A DNA stretch of 59,931 bases from assembly GCA_016748015.1 (NCBI GenBank), contig JAAOMT010000760.1, positions 925,234 through 985,164 on the forward strand, in the 5' to 3' direction. The notes under the pieces were generated by a model. The model saw nothing but the letters and a program-made list of their open reading frames with translations. It ran no database searches and was not told the origin of the DNA. Numbering within the stretch: the stretch's first letter is position 1; every line of letters starts with the position of its first letter. Both the position numbers and the translations under genes were made by a program. The stretch comes from Geosiphon pyriformis. Taxonomy: Eukaryota; Glomeromycota; Glomeromycetes; Archaeosporales; Geosiphonaceae. Shown one piece after another: positions 9,225 through 18,660 of this stretch.

Positions 9225-10937
9225 ATGACCATACAACAAATTTTTGAGTCCAACAAACAAATCTGCTTGGAACATAATATCTTAATTCCAAACATTTATA
9301 TTCCAAAAGGAACAAAAAAAGTCCGAGTTACTTTTTACAACCCCAACAATTATTCTATAGTTTTATTAAATAACTTAGAAATTGGAGTTATTCACAGTAA
9401 TATCTTTTAACAAGAATTACCCCAAACAGTCCCCAATTTTTCTGAAATTATTGGACATTCACTACCAAAAATCAACCCAAACTCCAGCTCTGAAAACTAC
9501 CATGTTGTCATGGAAAAACTATCTCAAATCAACATGGGACAACTTGAACTACAACAACAAAACCAGCTCAAAGAGCTAATTGCAGAATTTGCTGATATTT
9601 TTGCTGAAAACAACAATGACTTAGGAAGAACCAATTTGGTTCAACATCAAATCTACACAGGAGATGCTAAACCGAGAAGACAACAAGCATATCAAGTTGC
9701 TCCAAAAAGCCACCAATTCATCCGAGAAGAAGTACAACAAATGCTCAACAACGGGCTCATCCAACCCTCCATGAGTCCTTGGGCTTCACTTGTAGTGCTA
9801 GTTAAAAAGAAAAATGGAAAAATATGATTTTGTGTTGACTATCAACAACTCAACAGTGTTACAATTGGAGATGCCTATCCCCTTCTCCGAATTGATGACA
9901 TGTTAGATGCCCTTGGAAAATCCAAATACTTTTCAACATTAGATTTAGAAAGCAGATACTGGCAAGTTGCTATGAATTCTAAAGATCACCCCAAAACAGC
10001 ATTTACAACACAAGAAGAAAACTATAAATTCAATGTAATGCCCTTTGGATTATGCAATGCGCCAGCAACATTCCAAAGACTTATGGATGTTGTATATGCT
10101 GGACTTCTTTGGAAATCAGTAGTTGTCTACCTTGAAGACATTGATGTTTATTCACCCTCTTTTGAACTCCATTTAATTCACCTGCAAAAAGTTTTTCAAC
10201 GATTACGTAAAGCAGGATTAAAATTAAACATTGAGAAATGCCATTTTGGAAAAACAAGTTTGATTTTTCTTGGTCACATTGTTAGTGGAGAAGGAGTTAA
10301 GCCAGATTCAGGAAAAATTAATGCTGTTAAAAATTTCAAAACTCCTCGAAATACTACAGAACTAAGAGAATTCATAGGGTTAGCCTCCTACTATCAGAAG
10401 TTTATCAAAAGATTCTCAAAAATCACAAAACCTCTTAACCAGTTTAACACCAAAAACGTTGAATACAAATGGACTGCTGAATGCCAAAATACATTTGAAG
10501 TCCTCAAAGAAAAACTAATGACAGCTCCAATTTTCGCCTACCCAGATTTCAGAAACCGATTCCGATTAGCAACAGATGCCTCTTATACTGCCTTTGGTGC
10601 TATCTTATTACAATTGGATGACAATGAAAATGAGCGAGTAATTGTTTATGCTAGCAGAACATTAAAACCAGCTGAAAAAAATTATCCTGCCACTGAATTG
10701 GAAACAGCAGCTGTAATTTGGGCCTTACATCATTTCAATCTGTATCTTTGGCCAAAAGAATTCGATATTATCACTAATAATATTGGACTCAAATGGCTTC
10801 AGAACAAAAATACTTAGCTGAACGCAAAACAAACCTGATGGACTGGATTTCTAGCAAACTATTGATACATAGTACATCACAAACCAGGAAAACTCCACAC
10901 CAATGTTGACTGTCTCTCCAGAATGAGACAAGATTAA
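9225..10937 (+). pseudogene. Gypsy 1A reverse transcriptase and RNase H
   Basis: The RT begins near 9,660 with motifs in order: MLNNGLIQPSMSPWASLVVLV (9,739), a KNGKI-FCVDYQQLNS block broken by TGA 9,825, FSTLDLESRYWQVAM (9,930), FNVMPFGLCNAPATFQRLM (10,030), then the catalytic box YLED at 10,128-10,139 where Y-x-D-D is expected. The Asp->Glu change is not a simple transition and should abolish or cripple activity. The RT thumb and connection follow, then RNase H with ATDAS (about 10,570), a TELE block and ITNN in place of ITDH. Stops: TAA 9,408, TGA 9,825, TAG 10,815, TGA 10,836, TGA 10,863, TAA 10,935. The region ends with an HVD-LSRM-like block. Confidence 0.88.
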
Positions 10938-12355
10938 AAAACACAAAAACCGACACTCAACTTAACCAACCAAAACAGCCAACAAACAATGAATTCGGAA
11001 AACTACAATAATTTCAAACAATATTTGGAAATGTTAACAATCTCAACAGATTGGTCCCCAGATAAAAAACATTGACTACAACAACAAGCCAAACAATATT
11101 TTCTACACAACAACATTATTTATTATCAAAATTTCAAAAACCCAGACAAACCACTCAGATTAATACAAAAACAAGAAAAAGAAACTATATTATACAACAT
11201 GCACTCAGATCCTTTCATCAGCACCACCCAAAGAACACTAAAATACTACTTTTGGCCTTGAATGAGAAAAAACATTCATGAATATGTCGAATCTTGTGAT
11301 AGTTGTCAAAGAAGAGAAGAAACACGCCCTACTGAACCATTAAATCTAATTAAAGTTGGACAACCCTTTGACTGAATTGGTATCAATTTAGTTGGACTAC
11401 TATCTATTACCACTTAAAGAAACCATTATATTGTAGTAGCCATAGACTATCTTACTAAATGGCCCAAAGCCAGAGCCATTCAACGAGCAGATGCAAATCA
11501 GTAGCAAATTTTATCTATGAAAACATTATTTGTAGACACGAATGCCCAATCAAACTTTTATCTGATCAAGGAACACATTTCGTGAACAATCTAATTCAAA
11601 AAATCTGTGAACAATTCAATGTCCAAAGACCTCTGTCTTCACTCTACCATCCACAAACAAACGGACTTGTAGAATGTTTTAACAGAACATTGTGTAAATC
11701 ATTAGCCAAAGTCTTAACCAATTTTGAGCAAGAATGGGATATCTTTATTCCATCAGTGTTACTAGCATACAGAACACTAAAACAAGATATCACAAAACAC
11801 ACACCATTTGATTTAACTTACAGAAGGACAGCAACATTGCCAATTAGTTTCATAGTAGAAATATACCCAGCACAACCAATTGATAAAAACAATTTCCAGG
11901 AAACACTTCAACAAAGAGCCTACACTCTGCTTAGCACATTGGAAGGAAAATAATGAATAGCAACCATTCATATTGAACACTCCCAAGCTCAACAAAAAGA
12001 ATGGCATGACAACAAATTGCCTTCAGTTATCAATGATTTTAAAGTTGGAAACAAAGTTCTCCTACACAGAACTAAAGCTGAAAAACAATGGAGTGGAAAA
12101 TTCGAAAATAAATGAGATGGACCATTTTTTATCCATGAAATACTAGGCAATGAATCATACAAGTTAAGACTTAATGACAAAATCTTAGCAAAAGTTGCAC
12201 ATAGAGATCATTTAAAACACTATCATTTCAGAAACAATCCTGAACCATTAATTCCACAAATTAATATACATTCCCCTTTAGTCAATCTTGAAGATATTCT
12301 CTGAAACTTAGAACTAATAGTTGTCATTGAACAACCTCCCAACTTGAATACTTAA
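10938..12355 (+). pseudogene. Gypsy 1A integrase
   Basis: The N-terminal zinc domain is partly kept (H at about 11,203, C-x2-C at 11,297). The catalytic D-D-E triad: the first Asp is Asn in IGINLVG (11,385), the second is in LLSDQGTHF (about 11,560), and the Glu is in NGLVECFNRTL (11,672). The C-terminal domain has KVLLHRTKAEKQWSGKF then -DGPFFIHEI around 12,050-12,135, with TGA at 12,113 exactly where this family has Trp. Stops: TGA 11,073, 11,259, 11,373, TAA 11,415, TAA/TGA 11,951-11,956, TGA 12,113 and 12,302. One base is lost near 11,490. The natural stop is TAA 12,353. Confidence 0.87.
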
Positions 12356-12499
12356 ATTTATTATTTTCTTATAATTTAGAAACAATCTCACAAAAACAAA
12401 AATAACATAAAAATCTATACACCAAAAATAATTTTCTTTTATTTCAAATCTCTTATAATGACTATTTCTTAAAACATTCAACAATTATTCCAAAAACTA
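12356..12499 (+). other. AT-rich spacer between integrase and third ORF
   Basis: Nothing recognised. It separates pol from ORF3 and could hold a subgenomic promoter or splice signal, but none is visible. Confidence 0.3.
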
Positions 12500-13177
12500 A
12501 TGTTAGCTTTAAAAACAATACTCGAATTATCCATTACTATTACTGGAAACCACATTAATTATACTCAAACAGAAATAGTTATAAATTTAGCCCCAAATTT
12601 ATGAAAATATTATCCATATAAGAAGAACACAAGAAGTTATTCTGGAATTCATCTGCCAGAACTTTTAAAGCTTGCTTTAAGAGAAAATTTAATGTTTACT
12701 CCTATTAATATTCCACCAAATGCTACTATTCAACAAAAACTTCAATTGTGTCTTAATGAAGAAAACTATGACTATACTCTAATAAATAGATATTTCTACA
12801 TTGGAAAAACACTTCATGAACGAAAACAGGAGCTTACAGCAGCAAACCTCACAAAAAAAACTATTCAGAAACAACTCCACAATGAATTTAAGACAACAAC
12901 TGGACCTACAAACAGTCATTACAAACTAAGAGCTGCTCTTAGACTTTATGATCTATTCCATACCTGTGAAAACGTCCTACAAAACCCAATTTTACAGTCT
13001 TTGAAGATTCAATACATTGGAAAGCTCACAGAACTGAAATTTCAACAATTTTTAGACCAAATTTTTTTAATAATTTTAGATTATTATCTGGAAATTACAG
13101 ACAGTACTTGGACTTCAATGGAGCTCAGTCTTGAAGAGGAGGTTATGTTACCAAACAAAATTAGAGATATTGTTTAG
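12500..13177 (+). pseudogene. Gypsy 1A third ORF downstream of integrase
   Basis: From ATG 12,500 a frame of about 225 codons runs to TAG 13,175 with a single TGA at 12,602, in a context where Trp would fit. The part from 12,692 is fully open (161 codons). It is rich in Leu, Asn and Gln, without a signal peptide or clear membrane segment, so it does not look like an envelope protein. It runs through the polypurine tract (LEEEVML) and about 10 codons into the right LTR. A homologous decayed frame is present in the 3' end of 1B (minus strand, about 57,250-56,754). I do not recognise a domain. Confidence 0.6.
13133..13142 (+). other. Polypurine tract of Gypsy 1A
   Basis: GAAGAGGAGG, three bases before the LTR. 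Element 2A has AAGAGGAGATAA at 42,561-42,572 in the same place, and 1B has the equivalent GAGAAGAAG on the minus strand near 56,770. Confidence 0.65.
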
Positions 13178-14125
13178 CATGAAATTACCCTTATAAATCT
13201 TATCATTAATTAACATATATTATCGTTTCAAATTATCACTTATTACATTACCAAAATGTCCGAAATTATCATTTAATTAATAACCCAATTTGTACATAAC
13301 ACAAATGTAACCTAAGGTATGATGATCAATCATGCAATACCCTGAAATATATAACACTCAAAAGTTTGCCGAAATTTGTAGAAATTTGCCGAAATAATTG
13401 ATAGTTCACCAAAATATTTAATAGTTTGCAGAAATAACTTGTAGTTTGCCAAAATGTATCTTTAGTTCAGCAAAATTATAAAAAAGAGCAAAGTTCAAGT
13501 TCATAGAATAGTGTTACAACAAGTTGTATAAAAGAAAAACTTCTCTCTTTGAGAAAATGTATCTTACTTTAGATTTATTACTTAGAACCATTCCTACACA
13601 CACAAAAAGAAATAAATATCAAATAATTCAAAAAACCAAATTTTTTAATTATTGTACTTGGAAAATCCCAAAAACCCAACTAATGTTTTGAAATTGATTA
13701 GTTACCAATTTCAATAAACTGTTAGTAACTCCAGGCCTGAATAGAAAACGTTTCTCTTGATAAAATCCTATTTCTTTTACATTTCTTTTATTTTTTATTT
13801 TTTTTTCTTAGTACAATCATTAGGGTAGCCTACAAATGAGATTCCTGTAGAAAAGTTGACTTTGACAGTAAAGTAACTACACATTTTAGTGAACTTCCAA
13901 ATGAGCAATTCCTGGGAAAAAGTTGACATTTACTACAACGTAACTATACAAAGTAACTGGCACAAAATTGGCTATTCTACTAATAAGCCCAGCAGTTCAA
14001 ATTATAGGAAATAATTTGAAGATAAATTCAGTTACTAGAGATTTAACCACATCCAAAAAACGTGAATTCACAGCAAACAGACATCAACAACATTTAAGAA
14101 AAGAGACCAAAAACCTCTGATAACA
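13146..14125 (+). repeat. Gypsy 1A right LTR (980 bp)
   Basis: It starts TGTTACCAAACAAAATTAG and ends CCTCTGATAACA. The third ORF of the element runs from the internal region into its first 32 bases. Confidence 0.93.
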
Positions 14126-17100
14126 ATGAGCAAGATTAATTCTATGATTGCAAAGACTGTAAATGAATCTTCTTTTGTCATCTTGGGTGGCAATTTCAAT
14201 GAAAATGGCTCTTACAAGAGTGCTAGCTTCAAAAAATGTTTTAATTTGGGTTTGGTCAATTCCTTGGGTGGGAGCTCAATAAGAAAGTCACTGACTTGGT
14301 GCAATTCACATGGTGTCACCAAGACAATTGATTATGTGTTTGTCTTCTCTAATTTGGTTAATGCTATTGTGGGTCATGATGTAATGGGTGTTGATGACTT
14401 TTTTGATACTAATCATAAAGCTGTTTTGTTTTTTTTGGGTCTGAGTGGTTTGTTGGATGTTCAATTGAATTCACTGTGCAAGCAAGTGAACAAGGATTGT
14501 TGGAAATTTGATTTTAGAAATGCAGATGATACTAGATAGTGTGAGTTTAAAGTGTTTACGGTGGCCAATACTGTTATGTTCTTGGATGTGTTCTCTTCGG
14601 TCATGAAGTTTTCAAATTTGGATGCAATATGGGACACTGTTTGCAAGATTGTGATTCTCTTAACAAATGGGACTTTTAAAAAAAAATGGTTTAAAGGTTT
14701 TGATAGTGTTTACAATAAAGAGTCCTCTAGATTTCATAAGTTAGAGTTGCTGGTTTCCAAGCTGGTTAAGGCTTCTTATTTGGTGTCTAGTGCTGACTTT
14801 GTTTTTTTGTTGGAGAGGTGGAATGATCTTAACTCTTTTAGTGTGTCAGCAGTAAAATTTCTTTTTTTTTTGGGCTCTAGTTTTGATTCTATTCGGTCTG
14901 CTCTGGCCAAGGCTAGAAAGTTATACCATTTCTTTAAGCTGTCAGAGTTCAGATGTACTAAGGAGTCTCACATCAGGCTGGCTATCAATAAAAGAATAGA
15001 AAGTTTTGAGTTGAACAAAAGTCACACCATCAAAAGTATTCTAGAGTGTTCTTTTCACAAGATTGTTCTGGATCATCTGGTAGTGGATGATGAATTGATT
15101 TTGGGGCCTAATTTGGTTAAATCTAAGGTAGATGTGATTATGGAAGAATGAACCAGAAAACATAGGGTTGCATTTGATTTTTTTGATGACTGGATTTGCC
15201 AATATTAGCCACTGGATTATGTGTTCAATGATGCTTTTTCTGGTGTCATGTGTTCGATTAGTTTTGACAAAATGTTTGCTGTGGTTAAGGATCTGCCTGA
15301 TAAGAAAACTGCTAATCTCTCTGGTATTTCTAATGAACTGTGGAAATATTGTGACAAGTCTGTTTTGAATATGCTTCTGGTGCTCTTGAATTTTTGCTTG
15401 GTTGGTGAATCAATACCTGGACTTTGGAAGGAAGCTTGGGTTTCAATGATTCTCAAACCATATGAATGGAAGGGTGTATTTACCAACATCTGTTCTATTG
15501 CTTTAATTGAAACGGCCCAAAAGATTCTCTTCAAGATTGTTTCAAATAGAATTTCTTCTGCTTGTAGCACTTTTGATGTTCTTTGTGGGGACAATTTTTC
15601 CATTTTGAAAGGTACAATGACACAGTCTCACATTTTTGCCATTGGTTTAGTAATTAAGGATGCATTGGAGAAGAGCAAAGAACTTTGGCTGGTTTTACAA
15701 GACATGCATAAAGCTTATGACTTGGTTGGTTGGGAACATCTCAAGGGGAGTCTGGTTAGAATCAAAATGTGTGACAAGTTTATAAGATTTTTTGGTGACA
15801 TTCATAAGAATCATATTAATAGGGTGATGACTGACTTTGGCCTAACAGATAGGTATTGTGTTCATGATGGGTTGAACCAAGAGGAAGTTTTCTTACCTCT
15901 CCTTTGGCATATATTCTATGACCCACTTTTGTGTGAGGTTAAAAGACAAAAAAATGTATGTGGTTATCAATTGAATTCTCATTTTATTTCCAAAACTGGC
16001 CAAGCGGATTCTCATGTTGGGCTGACCTCATTTCTTACTGCTGGTGCTTTTGTCAATAATACAATTTGGGTTGGTAGTAGCCAGACTGCTACACAGCACA
16101 TCCTTGATGTTGCTAGTGAATTCTTTAGGATTAATGACATTTCAGTTAATAATAACAAGACTGTGGTCATTCCAATTAATTGTTGGGTTGTGACCTCACA
16201 TCTTACTATTAGTGGCTCTCCTATTTCTATCACCAAAAAGGAGATATCTTATCATTATCTGGGTATTTTTTTGTCAACTGATAATATGTCAAGGTCTAGC
16301 TTAACTAAGGCTCATTCAGATGTTTGGGTTTTTGCTAATCTTGTTTTGAAGAAGGCAATCTCAGACAAACAGTTTGCATATTTGGTGTCTGCTGTCCTTT
16401 TCCCAATTATCTGTTACAGAACTTAGTTCAGTTATGTCTCACTTAGTGTATGTAATAAATGGAATGCTTTGATTTGCAAGGGCTTAAAGTCTAAGTCTAG
16501 CCTCCCACTCAATTTTCCCAGTAATGCTCTTCACCATCTTTCTTTGTATGGGCTGAAAACTTTTGAACAGATTCAGGTTAAAAGCAAGTCAGCATCGGTC
16601 ATTTTCTTTGTGAATTCTGTTGGTATTTTGGGTCGTTTGTTCTCCTACAGATCTCACAATCTCCAGGTTCTCAGCTGGTGCTCTCATCAGTCTTTTGAAT
16701 AATTTTTTGTCAGGTGTGATCCGTATTTTTTCTGGGTGCAAGTTGTCTCTAGGTGGTTTTCTGGCTGGTGCTTTTTGCTTTGGTGGTGGCACTTCTATGT
16801 CTCTGGTTCTTGGCAAACAATATTTTTTCAAGTGTGTTTCCTCACTCTGTTGCTATGGTATTGCATTCATGGAGCAGTTGCGAGACTGGGTTGGTACTGT
16901 TTTTAGTTAGAAAATCTTTAAAAGGTGGAAACAGTTGGACCCGTATGGTCCTGTCTCCTTTTAGTTCAAGCTTTCTGTTTGTTTTCTTGATAGTGTGGCA
17001 GCTTCTTTTTCTGGCCTTCCTCTGGTGGTTGGTTTGATTTTTTCTGATGTTCTACAATCTTGTAAGTTTGATGTCATTGGTAATAATTTGTTGTGTGCTG

Positions 17101-18377
17101 GCACTGCTCGTCTTTCTGTGTTTACGAATGAATCTTTGAGTGGCTTGGGTACTTTTGATATAAGAGCTGGCACTGCTGCATACTTTGAGAATATAGACTT
17201 GGGTTTGGATGTGGAGATGTCAGGCTTGGTTTCTTCTATGATGATGGAGTTGCAGGTAATAACTTTAGCTCTCGAGTGTGTTCTTTTCTTTTGTTTGGTC
17301 AATCTGTTCTTTGACAGCCAGGCAGTCTTGGATGCTTGCAGGTCTGAATCTTTTTTGTTTTGTCCAGATTTCAGAAATAGATGTTGGATTGAATACCATC
17401 ACATAATAAATGTTATTCATCATAAAAATTTGAATGTAAACTGGATTAAAGTTAAAGACCATTTGGGAGTTTTGGGCAATAAACATGCTGATACATTGGC
17501 TAAGACTGCTGTGTCATCTGGTAGGCATCTGCCACATATGGTCAATGAACGTTTTTTGGTAACTAATGGTACTGCTGTTTCTGATAATTCTAAACATTTC
17601 ATTCATGATGTTTTTTAGTCTGTTCATTATGCACGTTAGAAGGTTAGTTATGGTTCTCAGGTTGTGGCAGGTAGTTTTAGTGCTAATATTGATTGGTCCA
17701 GGTCATTGTTGGTTTGGCATCCAGATTCTTATCTGGCTGCTGGTTTCACCAGTGTATGAACTGCTGGTCTATATTCTTATTTTATGAAGACTTTATATCA
17801 CCAGCTCCTAATGGCTGTACGGAAGCATCTTTACAATAAGTGTTATCCTAATGTTTTATGTCTGTTCTGTAAAGACATTGAGGTCTCAGATCATGTCTTT
17901 TCTTGTCCGTTTGAAGCTTCTGTTCATGTCCGTTTGTTGGACACTCATGCCTCTGCTTGGGAGACATGTTCCAGTTTGCTTCATTCCTTCTTGTGCATTT
18001 CTCAGTTGTTGTATACTTGTGCTTCGAATGTGGACATTAGTGTTGCTCTGTGTAAAGGCTTTGTTTTCAGAGATTGGTTTAATGAGTCTGTTGCCATCTT
18101 CAAAAATCCCAAGGCTGTAAGTGTGTGTATAGTGAACTTTGTATGTAAGTTGTGTACAATGTTTTGTGAGGAGGTTTGGCTGGTCCATGCCAAACACTGG
18201 GTGTTTATGAAAAAAAAAAGGCTAATCCCAAGTGATGGCTCCATTCTTTTTTTGGTTTCTAGTCTTTCTTCAAGGCTTTCTGCTAGTGTAGTCAGGTTGT
18301 TAAGTATTGCCGATGCTCATAGTATTGGTTTTGAGTTTTGTAAGTCTTGTCAGTTTTTTTTGGTATTGGTGGCATAG
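14126..18377 (+). pseudogene. LINE-A ORF2, remainder: endonuclease, RT, RNase H, zinc motif (dead)
   Basis: The apparent ATG at 14,126 is only the mutated right target duplication (ATGA, from GTGG); the frame continues ORF2 from 4,306. Endonuclease blocks are LGGNFNENG (14,184-14,210, family GDFN), TIDYVF (14,323) and DTNHKAV (14,405, family DH). RT spans about 15,220-16,430, with the catalytic FVDD box now FVNN at 16,049-16,060. The RNase H region (about 17,100-17,530) has TNES instead of TDGS at 17,124, DSQ at 17,313 and a GNKHAD block. A C-x2-C-x8-H-x4-C motif lies at 17,859-17,906. In-frame stops at 14,537, 15,149, 15,206, 16,424, 16,908, 17,616 and elsewhere fall mostly where Trp, Gln or Arg is expected. 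One frameshift lies between about 16,670 and 16,700. The protein ends at TAG 18,375. Confidence 0.85.
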
Positions 18378-18530
18378 TCTTTGTTTATATAAGTGTCTAG
18401 TATTGTTCTGATTGGCCTGAGTGGCTAGTCACGTGTAGAAAATGCATGATTCACACCTAGTTTAGATCATTTAAATGATGTATAGTACTAGGCCACATTT
18501 GGACTTTATTCATTAAATGTTTAAAAAAAA
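18378..18530 (+). other. LINE-A 3' UTR and A-rich tail
   Basis: The block at 18,421-18,452 (GGCTAGTCACGTGTAGAAAA and on) is shared with LINE-B (46,591-46,620), LINE-C (49,281-49,310) and LINE-D (minus 560-532). A shared 3' end is what a LINE RT recognises to prime reverse transcription. The run ends in TTAAAAAAAA at 18,521-18,530. Confidence 0.75.
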
Positions 18531-18538
18531 AAATTAAA

Positions 18539-18660
18539 TTAAATTATTAATTGAATAATAATTTAGATAATTTGCTAAAATAATAATATATGTTAATTAA
18601 TAATAAAAATTATAAAAATAATTTTATTTTAATTAATATCTTAAATTTTAATTAATAACA
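18539..18660 (-). mobile_element. Type-1 LTR, remaining 5' part, minus strand
   Basis: It begins TTATTAATTGAATAATA, runs through AATAATAATATATGTTAATTAATA and ends ATTAATAACA. This is the minus-strand 5' end of a type-1 LTR (compare 56,610-56,753). It completes the LTR interrupted by LINE-A at 1,989/18,531. Confidence 0.7.

Larger units (their letters stand above)
4311..14125 (+). mobile_element. Gypsy 1A: complete type-1 Ty3/Gypsy LTR retrotransposon
   Basis: It is 9,815 bp with LTRs TGTTACC...TAACA of 964 and 980 bp, PBS at 5,277, gag, pol in the order PR, Cys-rich domain, dUTPase, RT, RNase H, IN, a third ORF after integrase, and a polypurine tract at 13,133. RT before IN and the LTR ends fit Ty3/Gypsy. 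It sits in ORF2 of LINE-A in the sense orientation. Gag-pol carries 16 TGA, 6 TAA and 2 TAG in frame and two single-base frameshifts (about 7,273-7,283 and about 11,490). Confidence 0.92.
1990..18530 (+). mobile_element. LINE-A: full-length non-LTR retrotransposon split by Gypsy 1A
   Basis: Without the Gypsy insertion LINE-A is about 6.7 kb, with a 5' UTR, ORF1, ORF2 (APE endonuclease, RT, RNase H, zinc motif), a 3' UTR and an A-rich end at 18,521-18,530. The flanks 1,982-1,989 and 18,531-18,538 both read AAATTAAA, fitting a target-site duplication inside an older type-1 LTR, though both lie in A-rich sequence. The reading frame of ORF2 resumes exactly after removal of 9,819 bases (Gypsy 1A plus one target duplication; a multiple of three). 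It is the least AT-shifted LINE here, so the youngest, but it is dead: many stops and four catalytic Asp changed to Asn. Confidence 0.88.

Noticed and set aside
11480-11500. Second programmed frameshift within integrase
   Set aside because: It lies in the middle of a conserved domain and 1B is in frame there; a one-base deletion in 1A.
5320-12355. All three stop codons reassigned (TAA/TAG to Gln, TGA to Trp), as in some ciliates
   Set aside because: In LINE-A and Gypsy 2A, TAG and TAA also fall at Trp sites, and stops track the general C->T/G->A decay; the telomere and element families are not ciliate. The TGA excess in 1A is kept as a separate finding.
14126-14539. Independent gene starting at ATG 14,126
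   Set aside because: The ATG is the mutated target duplication of Gypsy 1A; the protein is the continuation of LINE-A ORF2 in the same frame.
17886-18244. Minus-strand open frames opposite the end of LINE-A ORF2
   Set aside because: Shadows of the well-supported plus-strand ORF2 C-terminus.
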